A stretch of 64,000 nucleotides of DNA from G963667075 sp963667075. Its GTDB lineage: Bacteria > Pseudomonadota > Alphaproteobacteria > Micavibrionales > Micavibrionaceae. The translations under genes and the position numbers were made by a program. Location: assembly GCA_963667075.1 (NCBI GenBank), contig OY762938.1, positions 558,001-622,000 on the forward strand, read 5' to 3'. Below are positions 26,501 through 35,834 of this stretch, piece after piece. A model generated the notes under the pieces. It saw only the letters and a program-made list of their open reading frames with translations, was not told the DNA's origin and made no database searches. The first letter of the stretch is position 1, and each line of letters starts with the position of its first letter.

Positions 26501-27343
26501 ATGAATGATCCTGTTACAGCCAATCCCGCCTTAGACCCGTCCATATCACTACGTATCAGACGTCCTTTAAAGCGTTTTGATTTTGCTACGTTCCTCGGAC
26601 TACTCTTTTCCTTCGCGCTTATCGGCGGTGCCATTTACATCGGACAAAGCAATGCAAATTTCTTTAACACACCAGCCCTGATGATCGTTATGCTTGGCAC
26701 GGTCGCTGTCACGAGCATTTCCTACACGGGAGAAGAAATCCGCCGGGCAGGCAGCATCATCGGCCGCTCATTGCTCAGCCACTATCAGAAACCCTCCGTT
26801 ATGGCACAACAGCTCATAGAAATTGCCGTTCTGGTCCGAAAAAAAGGCCCTCTGGCACTCTCCCACGCTGATAGCCAGCTTAGAAAAGACATGTTCCTGC
26901 ATTACGCCTCCCAAATGGTAACAGATGGCTTTGACCCACAGGATGTCGAGCGCGTACTAGAGCAGGAAATCGACTCTCTGGTTGAGCGTCACAAACGTTC
27001 TGCCAGCATTGTGAGAAGAGCGTCTGAAATTGCGCCGGGCATGGGCCTGATCGGCACGCTCGTAGGGCTTGTGCAGATGCTGGCGCAACTGGATGATCCC
27101 TCCTCCATTGGCCCTGCTATGGCTGTGGCTCTTTTGACGACATTTTACGGTGCCATTATGGGCACCGTTGTTCTCTCCCCGCTCGCTGCCAAGCTGGAGA
27201 GAAATTCAACAGCAGAGACTATGATCCGAACGCTTATCCTAACCGCCATGGTTTCTATCGCAAGACAGGAAAACCCAAGACAACTTGAAATGCTGTTAAA
27301 CAGCATTCTCCCCCCCAGTGAAAGAATTCGTTATTTTGATTAG
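26501..27343 (+). CDS. motA: MotA/TolQ/ExbB-family stator protein
   Basis: The 280-aa product has four membrane segments: two near the N terminus (about 31-50 and 57-77) and two in the second half (LIGTLVGLVQML and ALLTTFYGAIMGTVVLSPLAAKLE). The last two carry the conserved proton-channel pattern of MotA/PomA. A cytoplasmic loop between them contains conserved charged residues (SLVERHKRSASIVRRASEIAPGMG). It probably forms the stator with MotB. No motB gene follows; flbD does. A less likely alternative is a non-flagellar ExbB/TolQ protein. Confidence 0.82.
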   Translation: MNDPVTANPALDPSISLRIRRPLKRFDFATFLGLLFSFALIGGAIYIGQSNANFFNTPALMIVMLGTVAVTSISYTGEEIRRAGSIIGRSLLSHYQKPSVMAQQLIEIAVLVRKKGPLALSHADSQLRKDMFLHYASQMVTDGFDPQDVERVLEQEIDSLVERHKRSASIVRRASEIAPGMGLIGTLVGLVQMLAQLDDPSSIGPAMAVALLTTFYGAIMGTVVLSPLAAKLERNSTAETMIRTLILTAMVSIARQENPRQLEMLLNSILPPSERIRYFD

Positions 27344-27355
27344 GACTAGACAACC

Positions 27356-28735
27356 ATGCGTTTAATGATCATAGGCCAGCTTGAAGGCCATATTAGTACT
27401 GCCGGTAAAATCGCGTTGCAACGGGGTGCAAAGGTCGTTCATTGTGAAGATATAGAACAGGCCATGGGTGCTTTAAGAAACGGCAAGGGCGCAGATCTTG
27501 CCATGATCGACGTGAAACAGAAAATCGGCAAATTTGTTGAAATGCTTAATGACGAGCGCATCCATATGCCGGTCGTCGCCTGTGGCATCGGGACAGATGC
27601 CCGTGCTGCTGTCAAAGCTATTCAGGATGGTGCCAAGGAATATATCCCCCTCCCGCCCGATGCCGATCTTATCGCCGCCGTCATTGAAGCCGTAACAGAA
27701 GAAAACAACGCCATGATCGCGAATGATCCTGCGATGAAAAACGTTGTCAAAATGGCCAACAAAATCGCGCCAAGCGAGGCCACCGTCCTGATCACCGGCG
27801 AATCCGGTACAGGTAAAGAAGTCATGTCCCGCCACATCCACAATAAATCAAAGCGCAAAGACGCTTCCTTTATCGCTTTGAACTGCGCTGCTATTCCTGA
27901 AAACCTTTTGGAATCCGAATTATTCGGCCACGAAAAAGGTGCCTTTACGGGCGCCACCGCCCGCCGGGTTGGCAAGTTCGAGGAGGCCCATGGCGGCACG
28001 CTCCTCCTTGATGAAATCAGCGAAATGCACCCTCTTCTACAGGCGAAGCTTTTACGCGCCTTGCAGGAACGGGAAATCACCCGCGTCGGCAGCAACGATA
28101 CCGTTAAAGTCGATGTCCGCATTATCGCCACATCAAACCGCAATCTTGAAGATTCCGTTCAAAAAGGAGAGTTCCGCGAAGACCTCTATTTCCGTCTGAA
28201 TGTGGTGAATATCCACCTCCCTGCCCTGCGGGAACGCCGCGCAGACATTGAACCTTTGGCGCAGTTCTTTGCTGACAAATATGCTGAACAAAACGGCATT
28301 AATAAAAAGAAACTATCGCCAGAAGCCGCAAATAAAGTTAAAGCCGCCCACTGGCGCGGTAATATCAGAGAACTGGAAAACGCCATGCATCGTGCAATCC
28401 TGATCTCCATGGACGATGATATAGAGTCTGATGCTATATACTTACAAAGTCAAACGACAGCGACAAACACTACCGCGCACCCCCCCATAAACGCCCCTGA
28501 TCCATCAGGCATCTCAGCAAAACCATCAGCCTCAGGCGTAGAAAACCCAGGCCCTGTATCCTCTTTGATCGGGCAGTCTCTGGCAGACGTAGAACGGGAC
28601 ATGATTCTAAATACGCTGGATCACTGCCTCGGCAACCGCACCCACGCCGCCAATATTCTGGGTATTTCTATCCGCACTTTGAGAAATAAGCTAAACCAAT
28701 ACAAGCAAGAAGGCAGAGAAATCCCTGCGGCTTAG
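27356..28735 (+). CDS. flbD: sigma-54 dependent flagellar regulator FlbD
   Basis: FlbD activates class III/IV flagellar promoters with sigma-54 and represses early ones. The 459-aa product has a degenerate receiver domain (about 1-115) whose phospho-acceptor region (ADLAMIDVKQKIGKF) is atypical, as in Caulobacter FlbD. The AAA+ domain (about 125-355) shows Walker A GESGTGKE, the sigma-54 contact loop GAFTGA and Walker B TLLLDEISEM. The C-terminal Fis-type HTH is NRTHAANILGISIRTLRNKLNQY. It closes the fliF run. FliX (7403-7846) is its known partner, and the promoters at 1081 and 8041 are probable targets. Confidence 0.94.
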   Translation: MRLMIIGQLEGHISTAGKIALQRGAKVVHCEDIEQAMGALRNGKGADLAMIDVKQKIGKFVEMLNDERIHMPVVACGIGTDARAAVKAIQDGAKEYIPLPPDADLIAAVIEAVTEENNAMIANDPAMKNVVKMANKIAPSEATVLITGESGTGKEVMSRHIHNKSKRKDASFIALNCAAIPENLLESELFGHEKGAFTGATARRVGKFEEAHGGTLLLDEISEMHPLLQAKLLRALQEREITRVGSNDTVKVDVRIIATSNRNLEDSVQKGEFREDLYFRLNVVNIHLPALRERRADIEPLAQFFADKYAEQNGINKKKLSPEAANKVKAAHWRGNIRELENAMHRAILISMDDDIESDAIYLQSQTTATNTTAHPPINAPDPSGISAKPSASGVENPGPVSSLIGQSLADVERDMILNTLDHCLGNRTHAANILGISIRTLRNKLNQYKQEGREIPAA

Positions 28736-28780
28736 TTTTTTCTTATATAGTGTTTCGATTAAGAATAAAACAAACCGTCA

Positions 28781-28801
28781 TCACCCGACGTGTTCGGGTG
28801 A
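28781..28801. repeat. REP-like palindrome after flbD
   Basis: TCACCCGA and TCGGGTGA form a perfect 8-bp stem around CGTGT, inside the CGTCAT...GATCC frame typical of alphaproteobacterial REP-like repeats. Confidence 0.6.
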
Positions 28802-28808
28802 TCCATAT

Positions 28809-28895
28809 CTATTTTTTTATAACGCCCAATGATTGTTCAATAGGGTTAAAGTCCGGAGTATAGGGAGGTAGCGGTAAAAGCACGTGAGCATGTTT
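28809..28895 (-). pseudogene. 3' remnant of an IS630-family transposase
   Basis: On the minus strand a short frame reads HAHVLLPLPPYTPDFNPIEQ and then SLGVIKK, ending at a TAG stop (28809-28811). The LPPYTPDFNPIEQ block is the hallmark of the last catalytic region of IS630/Tc1-type DDE transposases. A stop codon lies in frame just upstream, so only the last 30 or so codons survive. It is a footprint of an old insertion beside the acyltransferase gene. Confidence 0.75.
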
Positions 28896-29922
28896 TTTAC
28901 ATTAATGGAAAGAGCAAACTACCATCCAATAATATAGAGAGATCTTTCTTTTAATATTCTTTTTGTAATGATTGCGGCTGTAAAAGAGGATGAAAATACC
29001 AAAATAAAAAGCAGAGTAACTTCCCAAAAGCTGTTTATGTTTTTATAAAGATTAAAAATGTCAAGCTGATGAATAAAAGACAAGACCCAAGAGTGTACGA
29101 AAAATATAGGGAAACTGATTTGTGCAACTTTTTTTAAACTAGGTAGATTGTATTTTTCTAACTGTTTTGTTAATGAAAGCATGAATCCAATAAGGAAGAT
29201 CTTATGAATGATCATGTAGTCAAGTCCCGTCCATTTCCAGACTATATCATTATGGAGATTTCCTGATTGTCCTAATATGCTCATGGTCAGGGCAGAGAGA
29301 ACAACGAGTCCTGCTAAAATGAAAAGGACGCTTCTTTTGGTTATTTTACTATCTATTATTTCTTTCTTTTCACTATACAAAATACCTAATTGATAAAAGG
29401 GTAAAAAATAAAGGATGCTATGGAATACGTTGATATTTAAAAAGGGTCTATGTATGAACATAGATACAATAAATAAGATTAACGTAATTAAGACCTGGGA
29501 AACTATCGGAATCTTGATGAAGGCTATAAACAAAGGAGAGGCATAAAATATTAGCATTATAAAGGGGATATACCAGTATGCCGTAAGGCTCCTTCCAGTG
29601 ACTAAATTAGTGAAAAAAGATAAAATATCATCCTCTGTTGTATTGCCACTTAATGTAAATGGAAAAGGTATTTCATGTTTTACTAAGTATTTCAAAAACA
29701 GAAACGCTATTGATAGGATTAAATATGGAAGAAATACATTGAGGCTTTTTTTCTTTATGAATGAAAAAAAATTGAAGTTTTTATAAAAAATGAAATGAAA
29801 GAAGAAGCCTGAAATAAAGACAAACAAGGCTGTTCCACCAGTAATAATATTTGCAAGGGTGATTTCTGCAAGGGTGTCTCTTTGCCAATTAGCATAACAG
29901 TGACCAAATACAATAAAGATTA

Positions 29923-30763
29923 GACACTGTTAGCTAATTATGAGATTAAGAATATTCTTGATAAGGGCGATAGCGACGAAGGCCAAGAAGACGTGGTCGT
30001 GTTTATCAAATCTTGTATCAATTCTTTTGTTTTCTTTGAGTTTACCAAATAATATTTCGATGTATTTTCGATGACCGTACAAGGCTTTATCATACTCTAT
30101 TTTAACGATCCTGTTTTTTCGTCCGGGGATAACAGGCTCGTTGTTTTGTGATCTTAGAAAATCGCGGAAGGCATCGGAATCGTATCCCATATCAGCCAGA
30201 ACAAAACAACCGAAAACATTCTCAAACGCCTCTTGGGCAACGCTGACATCGTGGACGTTTCCACCCGTTATAAAGCCATCAATGATATGGCCTTCAAGTG
30301 TTTGAACAAGATGAAGTTTTGTTGTGATCCCCGCAACACTTAGGCCTTTGCTCTGCTGCCCCCTTTTAAGCCGCCGCCGTGTCGATGCACGTCAATCGTC
30401 GTGGAATCAAGCATAACCACATTCATACTCAACCTCTTTTTCTGTTGTAATTTCAGCAATACATTCCACCATACCCCGCGATCACTGCCTTTCTTAAAGC
30501 GCAAATAAACTGTATGCCAATAACCGTAGCATTCTGGTAAATCACGCCACGAAACACCGGTGCGCAAGACATACAACATCGCACAAAACACCTGATAATT
30601 ACTGATTGTTTGAGGTCGACCGGCTTTTGAATAATGACTTAAGATCAATGGGTTGATTTGATTGTAAAAAAATTCTTCTGTAATCGGATAATGACGTTTG
30701 CTCATGATGAAATCCCCTTTCATCATGAGTCTATCATAAAATCAATAATTAGCTAACAGTATC
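29923..30763 (-). mobile_element. IS5-family (IS427-like) insertion sequence, apparently complete
   Basis: The 841-bp element has 18-bp terminal inverted repeats (GACACTGTTAGCTAATTA on the left, GATACTGTTAGCTAATTA on the right when inverted; one mismatch). It is flanked by a TA duplication (29921-29922 and 30764-30765). Length, ends, target and the two-frame transposase fit the IS427 group. Confidence 0.92.
29930..30705 (-). CDS. IS5-family DDE transposase made by -1 frameshift (orfA/orfB)
   Basis: Frame A (30705-30340) encodes the DUF4096-type N terminus (YPITEEFFYNQINPLIL, GVSWRDLPECYGYWHTVYLRF) and the first catalytic Asp in VVMLDSTTIDVHRHG. Frame B, open from about 30370 down to 29930, carries GLSVAGITTKLHLV, GGNVHDVSVAQ, the second Asp in VLADMGYDSD, and the Glu in YIEILFGKLKENKRIDTRFDK. 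The frames differ by -1 and overlap at TTAAAAGGGGGC (about 30358-30369), a plausible slippery run. All three DDE residues are present. The ATG at 30705 has AAGGGG upstream. The stop codon lies within the left inverted repeat. Confidence 0.88.
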
Positions 30764-30929
30764 TATTGCAAATGCACGAAAATAATCAAAGGAAATAAGA
30801 CGTTCTTTCATGACTAGTTTACTTTCTTAATTTATTATAAAATAACATCTCAAGTTCATTAAGAGGAATAATAGAAAAAAGAGGCAAGATTCCAGAAAAA
30901 AAGAACCAAAAGATTTCATAGCCTCCCCT

Positions 30930-31763
30930 CTAAGGCCGTGTAATATAGATATCCACTCTGCGGTTTTTCTCTTCTTTTGTGTTATCCGGCGTCGGGATGA
31001 TCAGGTTGTGCTCCCCTTTGCTTTCAAGACGGATATATTCCGGTCTGATACCGGCTTTTACCAGCGCTTCTCTGACAGCATGACTGCGTTTGCGGGACAA
31101 GACATCATTGTTTGCACTATTGCCTTGCGTATCCGTATTGCCCACGGTGATAATATAATGCATCTCATGCACAGCCGCATAGCGGGCCGCACGGTTCAAT
31201 GTCTGCAGTGCGGCAGGATCGAATTTGGTGCTCCCCGTATCAAAGAAGACCTGAAAGGCTTTCTGCTCAGGATAAGGCTGATCCAGCCCACCAAGCGCAC
31301 GGAAGAAATCATCACGGCATGCCGCGATGTGGTCAGGCTGGGTGTTTTCTTCTATCTGCTCCAGCCAGCAATCATATTTCACTTGCGCCCGGGCCAGTAA
31401 AGGATAGTTTTTGAGCGTTTTCTTTGTTTCCAGCGCATTAATAATCAGCGCATGCGCCTGTTCCAGTTCGGGAATATATTTTGCGTCAATATCACGTTCT
31501 TCATAAAAACCGGGTTCCACTAAAAAACCAGCCGCCGCACTTTTGGCACGCCCGGCAAAATGCGCGGCATCTTCATAATCCTGCATTTGATAATATTCGA
31601 ATACAGATTGATCCTTATACGCTTTGGCCAGCTCTGCCTCAAAGCCTGCCCCTATGATCTCCAAGGTGCTGACATCAGATGTATGCCAGTAGCCGGTACT
31701 ACACCCCGCAAGTGACATAGACACAATTCCCAACAACGCCATAGCAGAATGCCGCATTTTCAT
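30930..31763 (-). CDS. OmpA-family lipoprotein
   Basis: The 277-aa product has a lipoprotein signal ending in the lipobox LAGC (Cys at about 21). The N-terminal half is helical (EAELAKAYKDQSVFEYYQMQDYEDAAHFAGRA). The C-terminal OmpA/peptidoglycan-binding domain covers about residues 168-277. Its motifs are VFFDTGSTKFDPAA, TVGNTDTQGNSANNDVLSRKRSHAV, and ENRR-like KNRRVDIYI near the end. It probably tethers the outer membrane to the peptidoglycan. The usual GHTD is GNTD here. It lies upstream of the broken acyltransferase gene and divergent from flhA. Confidence 0.87.
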   Translation of the reverse strand: MKMRHSAMALLGIVSMSLAGCSTGYWHTSDVSTLEIIGAGFEAELAKAYKDQSVFEYYQMQDYEDAAHFAGRAKSAAAGFLVEPGFYEERDIDAKYIPELEQAHALIINALETKKTLKNYPLLARAQVKYDCWLEQIEENTQPDHIAACRDDFFRALGGLDQPYPEQKAFQVFFDTGSTKFDPAALQTLNRAARYAAVHEMHYIITVGNTDTQGNSANNDVLSRKRSHAVREALVKAGIRPEYIRLESKGEHNLIIPTPDNTKEEKNRRVDIYITRP

Positions 31764-31968
31764 AGCCGTCCCCTTTTATGAAGATAAAACCGTTCGCCTC
31801 TCGAACGAGGAAAAGATAGCCGCTATGATACACGAATCGGAAGAGCCTGTCACCCTCGTTAAATAACATCACTCACTAATTGCATGTTTGGGAAAGGCAA
31901 CGTACAATGCCGCAAGGTAAGTTTTATAGCTTTCTCTTATCAAAATTCTATTATCTTAGAAAAATATC

Positions 31969-34089
31969 ATGGCCGACGCACCGTCAAATAATTCCAATTC
32001 AAAAGCCTTTGGTCAGGCGAAAAGTTTCGCAGGTGCCCTGTTTAGTGGGGATATGGCACTGGCTTTTGGTATTATTGGCATTTTGACTTTTATGGTAGTG
32101 CCTATGCCAACGGCCGCACTGGATATTGGTTTATCCCTATCCATTACATTCGCTGTCGTCGTGCTGATGACGGTCCTCTTTATTCAAAAGCCACTTGAGT
32201 TTTCGACCTTTCCGACTGTACTGCTTCTCACAACAGCCTTGCGGCTAGGGCTGAACGTCGCCTCAACACGCCTCATTCTTTCCAGTGGACACGCAGGGCA
32301 AGATGCCGCCGGAAAAGTCATTCAGGCCTTTGGCAGTTTTATCATTCAGGATAGTTATATTGTAGGCGGTATTGTTTTTGCCATTCTGGTGATTGTTAAT
32401 TTTGTCGTTATCACCAAAGGGTCGGGCAGGATCGCAGAAGTTGCCGCACGCTTTACATTGGATGCCATGCCGGGCAAGCAAATGGCTATTGACAGCGATA
32501 TGTCCTCCGGGCTCATCAGCGAAGAAGAAGCTAAGCTCAAGCGGCGTGAACTGGAACAGGAAAGCACCTTCTTCGGGGCTATGGATGGTGCCGCGAAATT
32601 CGTTCGCGGTGATGCCATTGCGGGGCTTTTGATTACCTTTATCAACATCATTGGCGGCATTGTCATTGGCACGGTTTCTCAAGGGTTAAGCCTTGCGGAT
32701 GCGGCTTCTACTTACACTATTTTAACCATTGGTGACGGTCTTGTCAGTCAGATTCCGGCCCTTATTATCTCCGTATCTGCCGGTTTTCTTGTTTCGAAAG
32801 CTGGCGTTGAAGGCCCTGCCAATCAGGCCCTTCTGGTGCAATTCAGCCGCTACCCCAAAGCCCTTGCGTTAAGTTCCGGCCTGATGTTCGTTTTAGGCTC
32901 TATCCCTGTTATCCCCGCCCTTCCCTTTTATGCTATTTCTGCAGCGAGTGGTGCTATAGCCTATTTTGCCTTCAAAAAACAGCACACTGAGCAAGAGGCT
33001 CAAAAAGAACAAAAAGCCGTAGAAGAACAAAAAGCCCCGCCCGCAGAAGAACCTATTTCAAAAGCCCTTGCTCTTGATACCATTCGTCTTGAACTGGGCT
33101 ATGGCCTGTTACCGCTTGTTCAAGGTGATGGCAAAGAGAATGAGAATAAACTCACAGACCAGGTCAAAGGGCTGCGCCGTCAACTGGCCGAAGATATGGG
33201 CTATGTGCTCCCTGCTGTGCGTATTCAGGATAATCTGCAACTCTCCGCCAGCATGTATGTCGTGCGCATTAAAGAAGTTGAGGCCGGCCGCGGCGAGGTA
33301 CGCCCCGGCATGCTAATGTGCATGGATCCGACCGGTGAACAAATCACACTGCCTGGCGAAAGCACTATTGAGCCAACTTTTGGCCTGCCCGCCATGTGGA
33401 TTGATACCCAATATCGTGAAGAAGCTCATTTTAAAGGTTATACCGTTGTTGATGCGCCAACCGTCATCACGACGCATATCACAGAAATTGTGAAAGATAA
33501 TATGGCTGATCTGTTATCTTATGCTGAAACAAAGAAACTGCTTGATGAGCTATCCCCCGAATATCAAAAACTTATTGCCGATATTATCCCCTCTCAGATT
33601 AATATCGGGGGCCTGCAACGCATTCTTCAGACTCTGGTCTCAGAGCGTGTCTCCATCCGTGACTTACCAACGATTTTAGAAGGCGTTTCAGAAGCCTCCA
33701 CCTACACCAGAAACCCGCATTTTATCGCTGAGCATGTCCGCAGCCGTCTCGCCCGCCAGCTCTGCAATCAGAATGCCAATGCACACGGTCTTGTGCCACT
33801 TGCAACACTCTCTCCCCAGTGGGAACAGGCCTTTGCAGAATCTCTGGTCGGAGATGGAGAAGAAAAACAACTGGCTATGCCGCCCAGCCGTTTGCAGGAT
33901 TTTATCACAGCCGTACGGACTAAATTTGAAGAATTCGCCACCATGGGAGAAGCACCAGTCCTCCTGACATCGCCTGGTATCCGCTCTTACGTTCGCTCTG
34001 TCGTAGAGCGTTTTCGGCCTCAAACAGTTGTCATGTCGCAAAACGAAATCCATCCAAAAGCCAAGATCAAAACAATAGGGCAAATCTGA
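31969..34089 (+). CDS. flhA: flagellar export gate protein FlhA
   Basis: FlhA is the large gate subunit of the flagellar type III export apparatus. The 706-aa product has about eight N-terminal membrane helices (residues about 25-345). The FHIPEP cytoplasmic loop contains GSGRIAEVAARFTLDAMPGKQMAIDSDMSSG, then DGAAKFVRGDAIAGL. The C-terminal cytosolic half binds chaperone-substrate complexes (SEYQ-like DELSPEYQKLIADIIPSQINIGGLQRILQTLV). The size is normal. Elsewhere flhA often follows flbD; here about 3 kb of accessory DNA separates them. Confidence 0.97.
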   Translation: MADAPSNNSNSKAFGQAKSFAGALFSGDMALAFGIIGILTFMVVPMPTAALDIGLSLSITFAVVVLMTVLFIQKPLEFSTFPTVLLLTTALRLGLNVASTRLILSSGHAGQDAAGKVIQAFGSFIIQDSYIVGGIVFAILVIVNFVVITKGSGRIAEVAARFTLDAMPGKQMAIDSDMSSGLISEEEAKLKRRELEQESTFFGAMDGAAKFVRGDAIAGLLITFINIIGGIVIGTVSQGLSLADAASTYTILTIGDGLVSQIPALIISVSAGFLVSKAGVEGPANQALLVQFSRYPKALALSSGLMFVLGSIPVIPALPFYAISAASGAIAYFAFKKQHTEQEAQKEQKAVEEQKAPPAEEPISKALALDTIRLELGYGLLPLVQGDGKENENKLTDQVKGLRRQLAEDMGYVLPAVRIQDNLQLSASMYVVRIKEVEAGRGEVRPGMLMCMDPTGEQITLPGESTIEPTFGLPAMWIDTQYREEAHFKGYTVVDAPTVITTHITEIVKDNMADLLSYAETKKLLDELSPEYQKLIADIIPSQINIGGLQRILQTLVSERVSIRDLPTILEGVSEASTYTRNPHFIAEHVRSRLARQLCNQNANAHGLVPLATLSPQWEQAFAESLVGDGEEKQLAMPPSRLQDFITAVRTKFEEFATMGEAPVLLTSPGIRSYVRSVVERFRPQTVVMSQNEIHPKAKIKTIGQI

Positions 34090-34090
34090 C

Positions 34091-35008
34091 ATGGAAATAA
34101 TGGAAATAGATGAAAGAGTCAGAGATTTATCCGCTCACATGCATGATAAAATCGCAGCCCTGGACGCCAAACGAAAAAAATACCTGCTTTATGCCGCCAT
34201 CGTACTAACACTTGCCGTTCTCTTTAACATTCTAAATCATTTCTTTTTCCATTTCCCACCTAGCGCACTGCCTATTACACTCGTACCTTGTTTTCTTATC
34301 ATAGGCGTATTAAACGGTTTTTATACGCACAAGGCAAAGAAAGAAATTATAGAACATTTATGCGCCATACTGGGGCTTACCTACTATGCCAAAGGGGTTT
34401 TTCCTGTCTCAGACATTCAAAGGCACAAAATTTTGCCCCGCTATGATAAAGCAGAATGTGAAGATGGTTTTTCAGGTAACATAGGGCATGTCCCCATATC
34501 CTTTCAGGAAATCATTTTAAAAAAAGAAGGCAAATTCAAAGATAGAGACGAAAAAGGCCATGAAGAAGAGATCCTTAGGGGCGTTATGATTCGAATTGGT
34601 CTTAAGAAAAAACTCGCCTCTCATACGCTGGTCTTAGCCAATTCGAAACTCGGTACTTTTGCAAAAACGGCCTTTTCCAAGTATACACAAACAAAATTGG
34701 CCGCACCTAAATTTGAAAAAGAATTTGATCTTTTAACAACAGATCCACTCGAATCACATCTGATCTTTGACCCGGCCTTTACCGAACGTTTTCTTGACCT
34801 TGCCACGCATTTGGATCACAAACATTTGAAAGCTTCCTTTAAGTATCAGGAACTCGTCATACTCGCCCAATACACAAAAAACAGCTTTAAGTTTGGTCAT
34901 TTATTAACGCCCCTGACTGAAGAACGCATAAAAAAAGTGTTTAATGAAATTAAAGTGATAACTGAAATTGTTGATGTATTAAAATTAAACCCTCATATTG
35001 GTATATAG
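34091..35008 (+). CDS. DUF3137-like membrane protein
   Basis: The 305-aa product has two adjacent membrane helices at about residues 32-52 and 58-76, flanked by charged segments. A large soluble C-terminal domain follows, with EDGFSGNIGHVPISFQEIILKKEG, then FEKEFDLLTTDPLESHLIFDPAFTERFLDLA. This layout and the F-x-K-x-F-x-L-Y/T-T-D-P-x-E-A/S-x-x-L block resemble DUF3137 proteins, whose function is unknown. It begins directly after the flhA stop, so it is probably in the flhA transcript. No flagellar role is shown. Confidence 0.68.
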   Translation: MEIMEIDERVRDLSAHMHDKIAALDAKRKKYLLYAAIVLTLAVLFNILNHFFFHFPPSALPITLVPCFLIIGVLNGFYTHKAKKEIIEHLCAILGLTYYAKGVFPVSDIQRHKILPRYDKAECEDGFSGNIGHVPISFQEIILKKEGKFKDRDEKGHEEEILRGVMIRIGLKKKLASHTLVLANSKLGTFAKTAFSKYTQTKLAAPKFEKEFDLLTTDPLESHLIFDPAFTERFLDLATHLDHKHLKASFKYQELVILAQYTKNSFKFGHLLTPLTEERIKKVFNEIKVITEIVDVLKLNPHIGI

Positions 35009-35039
35009 AATTTATAAACAAACCATCTTTGATAAAAAA

Positions 35040-35834
35040 ATGTTAAAAAAACCCTTCTTATCCCTATTGTTTATCGTCTTCCTTTTTAGCCTCTTTGTCC
35101 CTTCTGAAGCCTTTTGTGCCAAGGCTTCATCCTCTAAGGCGGAAAAAACCTCTCCTATAGACCAGCTCTTTCCTCCTGCAGACAACGGTGACCCCAAGGC
35201 ACAGTATAATCTCGGCTTAATCTTTTATCAGGGGACCCTGACAAAACAGGACTACAAGGAAGCTTTGTACTGGTTCACAAGAGCCGCTAAGCAAAACCAC
35301 AACCTTGCTCAATACAGCCTCGGTATCATGTACTCAGAAGGACAAGGCGTCATACAGGATTATGAACAGGCTTTCCATTGGTTTGAAGAATCAGCCAAAC
35401 AAGGCAATACAAAAGCAAAATACAATCTTGGTGTCCTTTATTCAAAAGGCAGCGGCGTTAGAAAAAACTACAGAAAAGCCATTGAAATCTATAAGGAAGC
35501 CGCTCTGGAAGGCAATGTAAACGCGATACATAATATCGCGGTTATGTACCATAATGGCAGAGGTGTAGAAAGGAACTTCGTAGAGGCCTATGCATGGGCC
35601 CGTGTCGCTGAAAAAAAAGGGCTCACGCAAGCAAGCGATGTCAAAGAACGTGCCGCCAAGAATATATCTCCGAACATGGTGCAGACAGCCGAAAGACTGG
35701 CTGATGAATACTACGCGCTATATAAAAACCCCGTTAAAAGAAAACAAGAAAAAGTGCAGCCCCCGTCCTCATCTGCCTCATCTGACTCGTCTGACCAATC
35801 TGATACCAATTCACATCCATTGAATGAGGATTGA
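35040..35834 (+). CDS. exported Sel1-repeat protein
   Basis: The 264-aa product has a signal peptide (LKKPFLSLLFIVFLFSLFVPSEAFCA, cut near residue 26). Four Sel1 repeats span about residues 55-200 (AQYNLGLIFYQG, AQYSLGIMYSEGQGV, AKYNLGVLYSKGSGV, AIHNIAVMYHNGRGV). Sel1 proteins are helical adaptors for protein contacts. The C terminus is Ser/Asp-rich. The last codons and stop lie inside a dispersed repeat also seen near 5780-5804. I chose the ATG at 35040 because it starts the signal peptide; an upstream start at 34998 would overlap the previous gene. Partner unknown. Confidence 0.85.
   Translation: MLKKPFLSLLFIVFLFSLFVPSEAFCAKASSSKAEKTSPIDQLFPPADNGDPKAQYNLGLIFYQGTLTKQDYKEALYWFTRAAKQNHNLAQYSLGIMYSEGQGVIQDYEQAFHWFEESAKQGNTKAKYNLGVLYSKGSGVRKNYRKAIEIYKEAALEGNVNAIHNIAVMYHNGRGVERNFVEAYAWARVAEKKGLTQASDVKERAAKNISPNMVQTAERLADEYYALYKNPVKRKQEKVQPPSSSASSDSSDQSDTNSHPLNED

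Larger units (their letters stand above)
28919..30811 (-). pseudogene. acyltransferase-3 family membrane protein, split by an IS element
   Basis: The 3' part (28919-29921) encodes an integral membrane protein with about nine helices. Removing bases 29923-30763 plus one TA copy joins it in frame to an upstream ATG at 30811. The joined N terminus reads MKERLISFDYFRAFAI then IFIVFGHCYANW, the conserved start of acyltransferase-3 proteins with the catalytic His in FGH. The full protein would be about 349 aa. Such enzymes O-acylate surface sugars or lipids. As found, the gene is broken after 16-17 codons, so it is probably inactive unless a downstream start is used. The region is AT-rich, suggesting transfer. 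Confidence 0.85.

Noticed and set aside
27356..28735. NtrC-type nitrogen regulator
   Set aside because: The degenerate receiver and place in the fliF operon, with FliX encoded nearby, fit FlbD better.
28919..29827. Calling the acyltransferase a complete gene from its TTG at 29827
   Set aside because: That start would omit the conserved FGH catalytic motif and first helix, which are encoded upstream and continue across the IS to the ATG at 30811.
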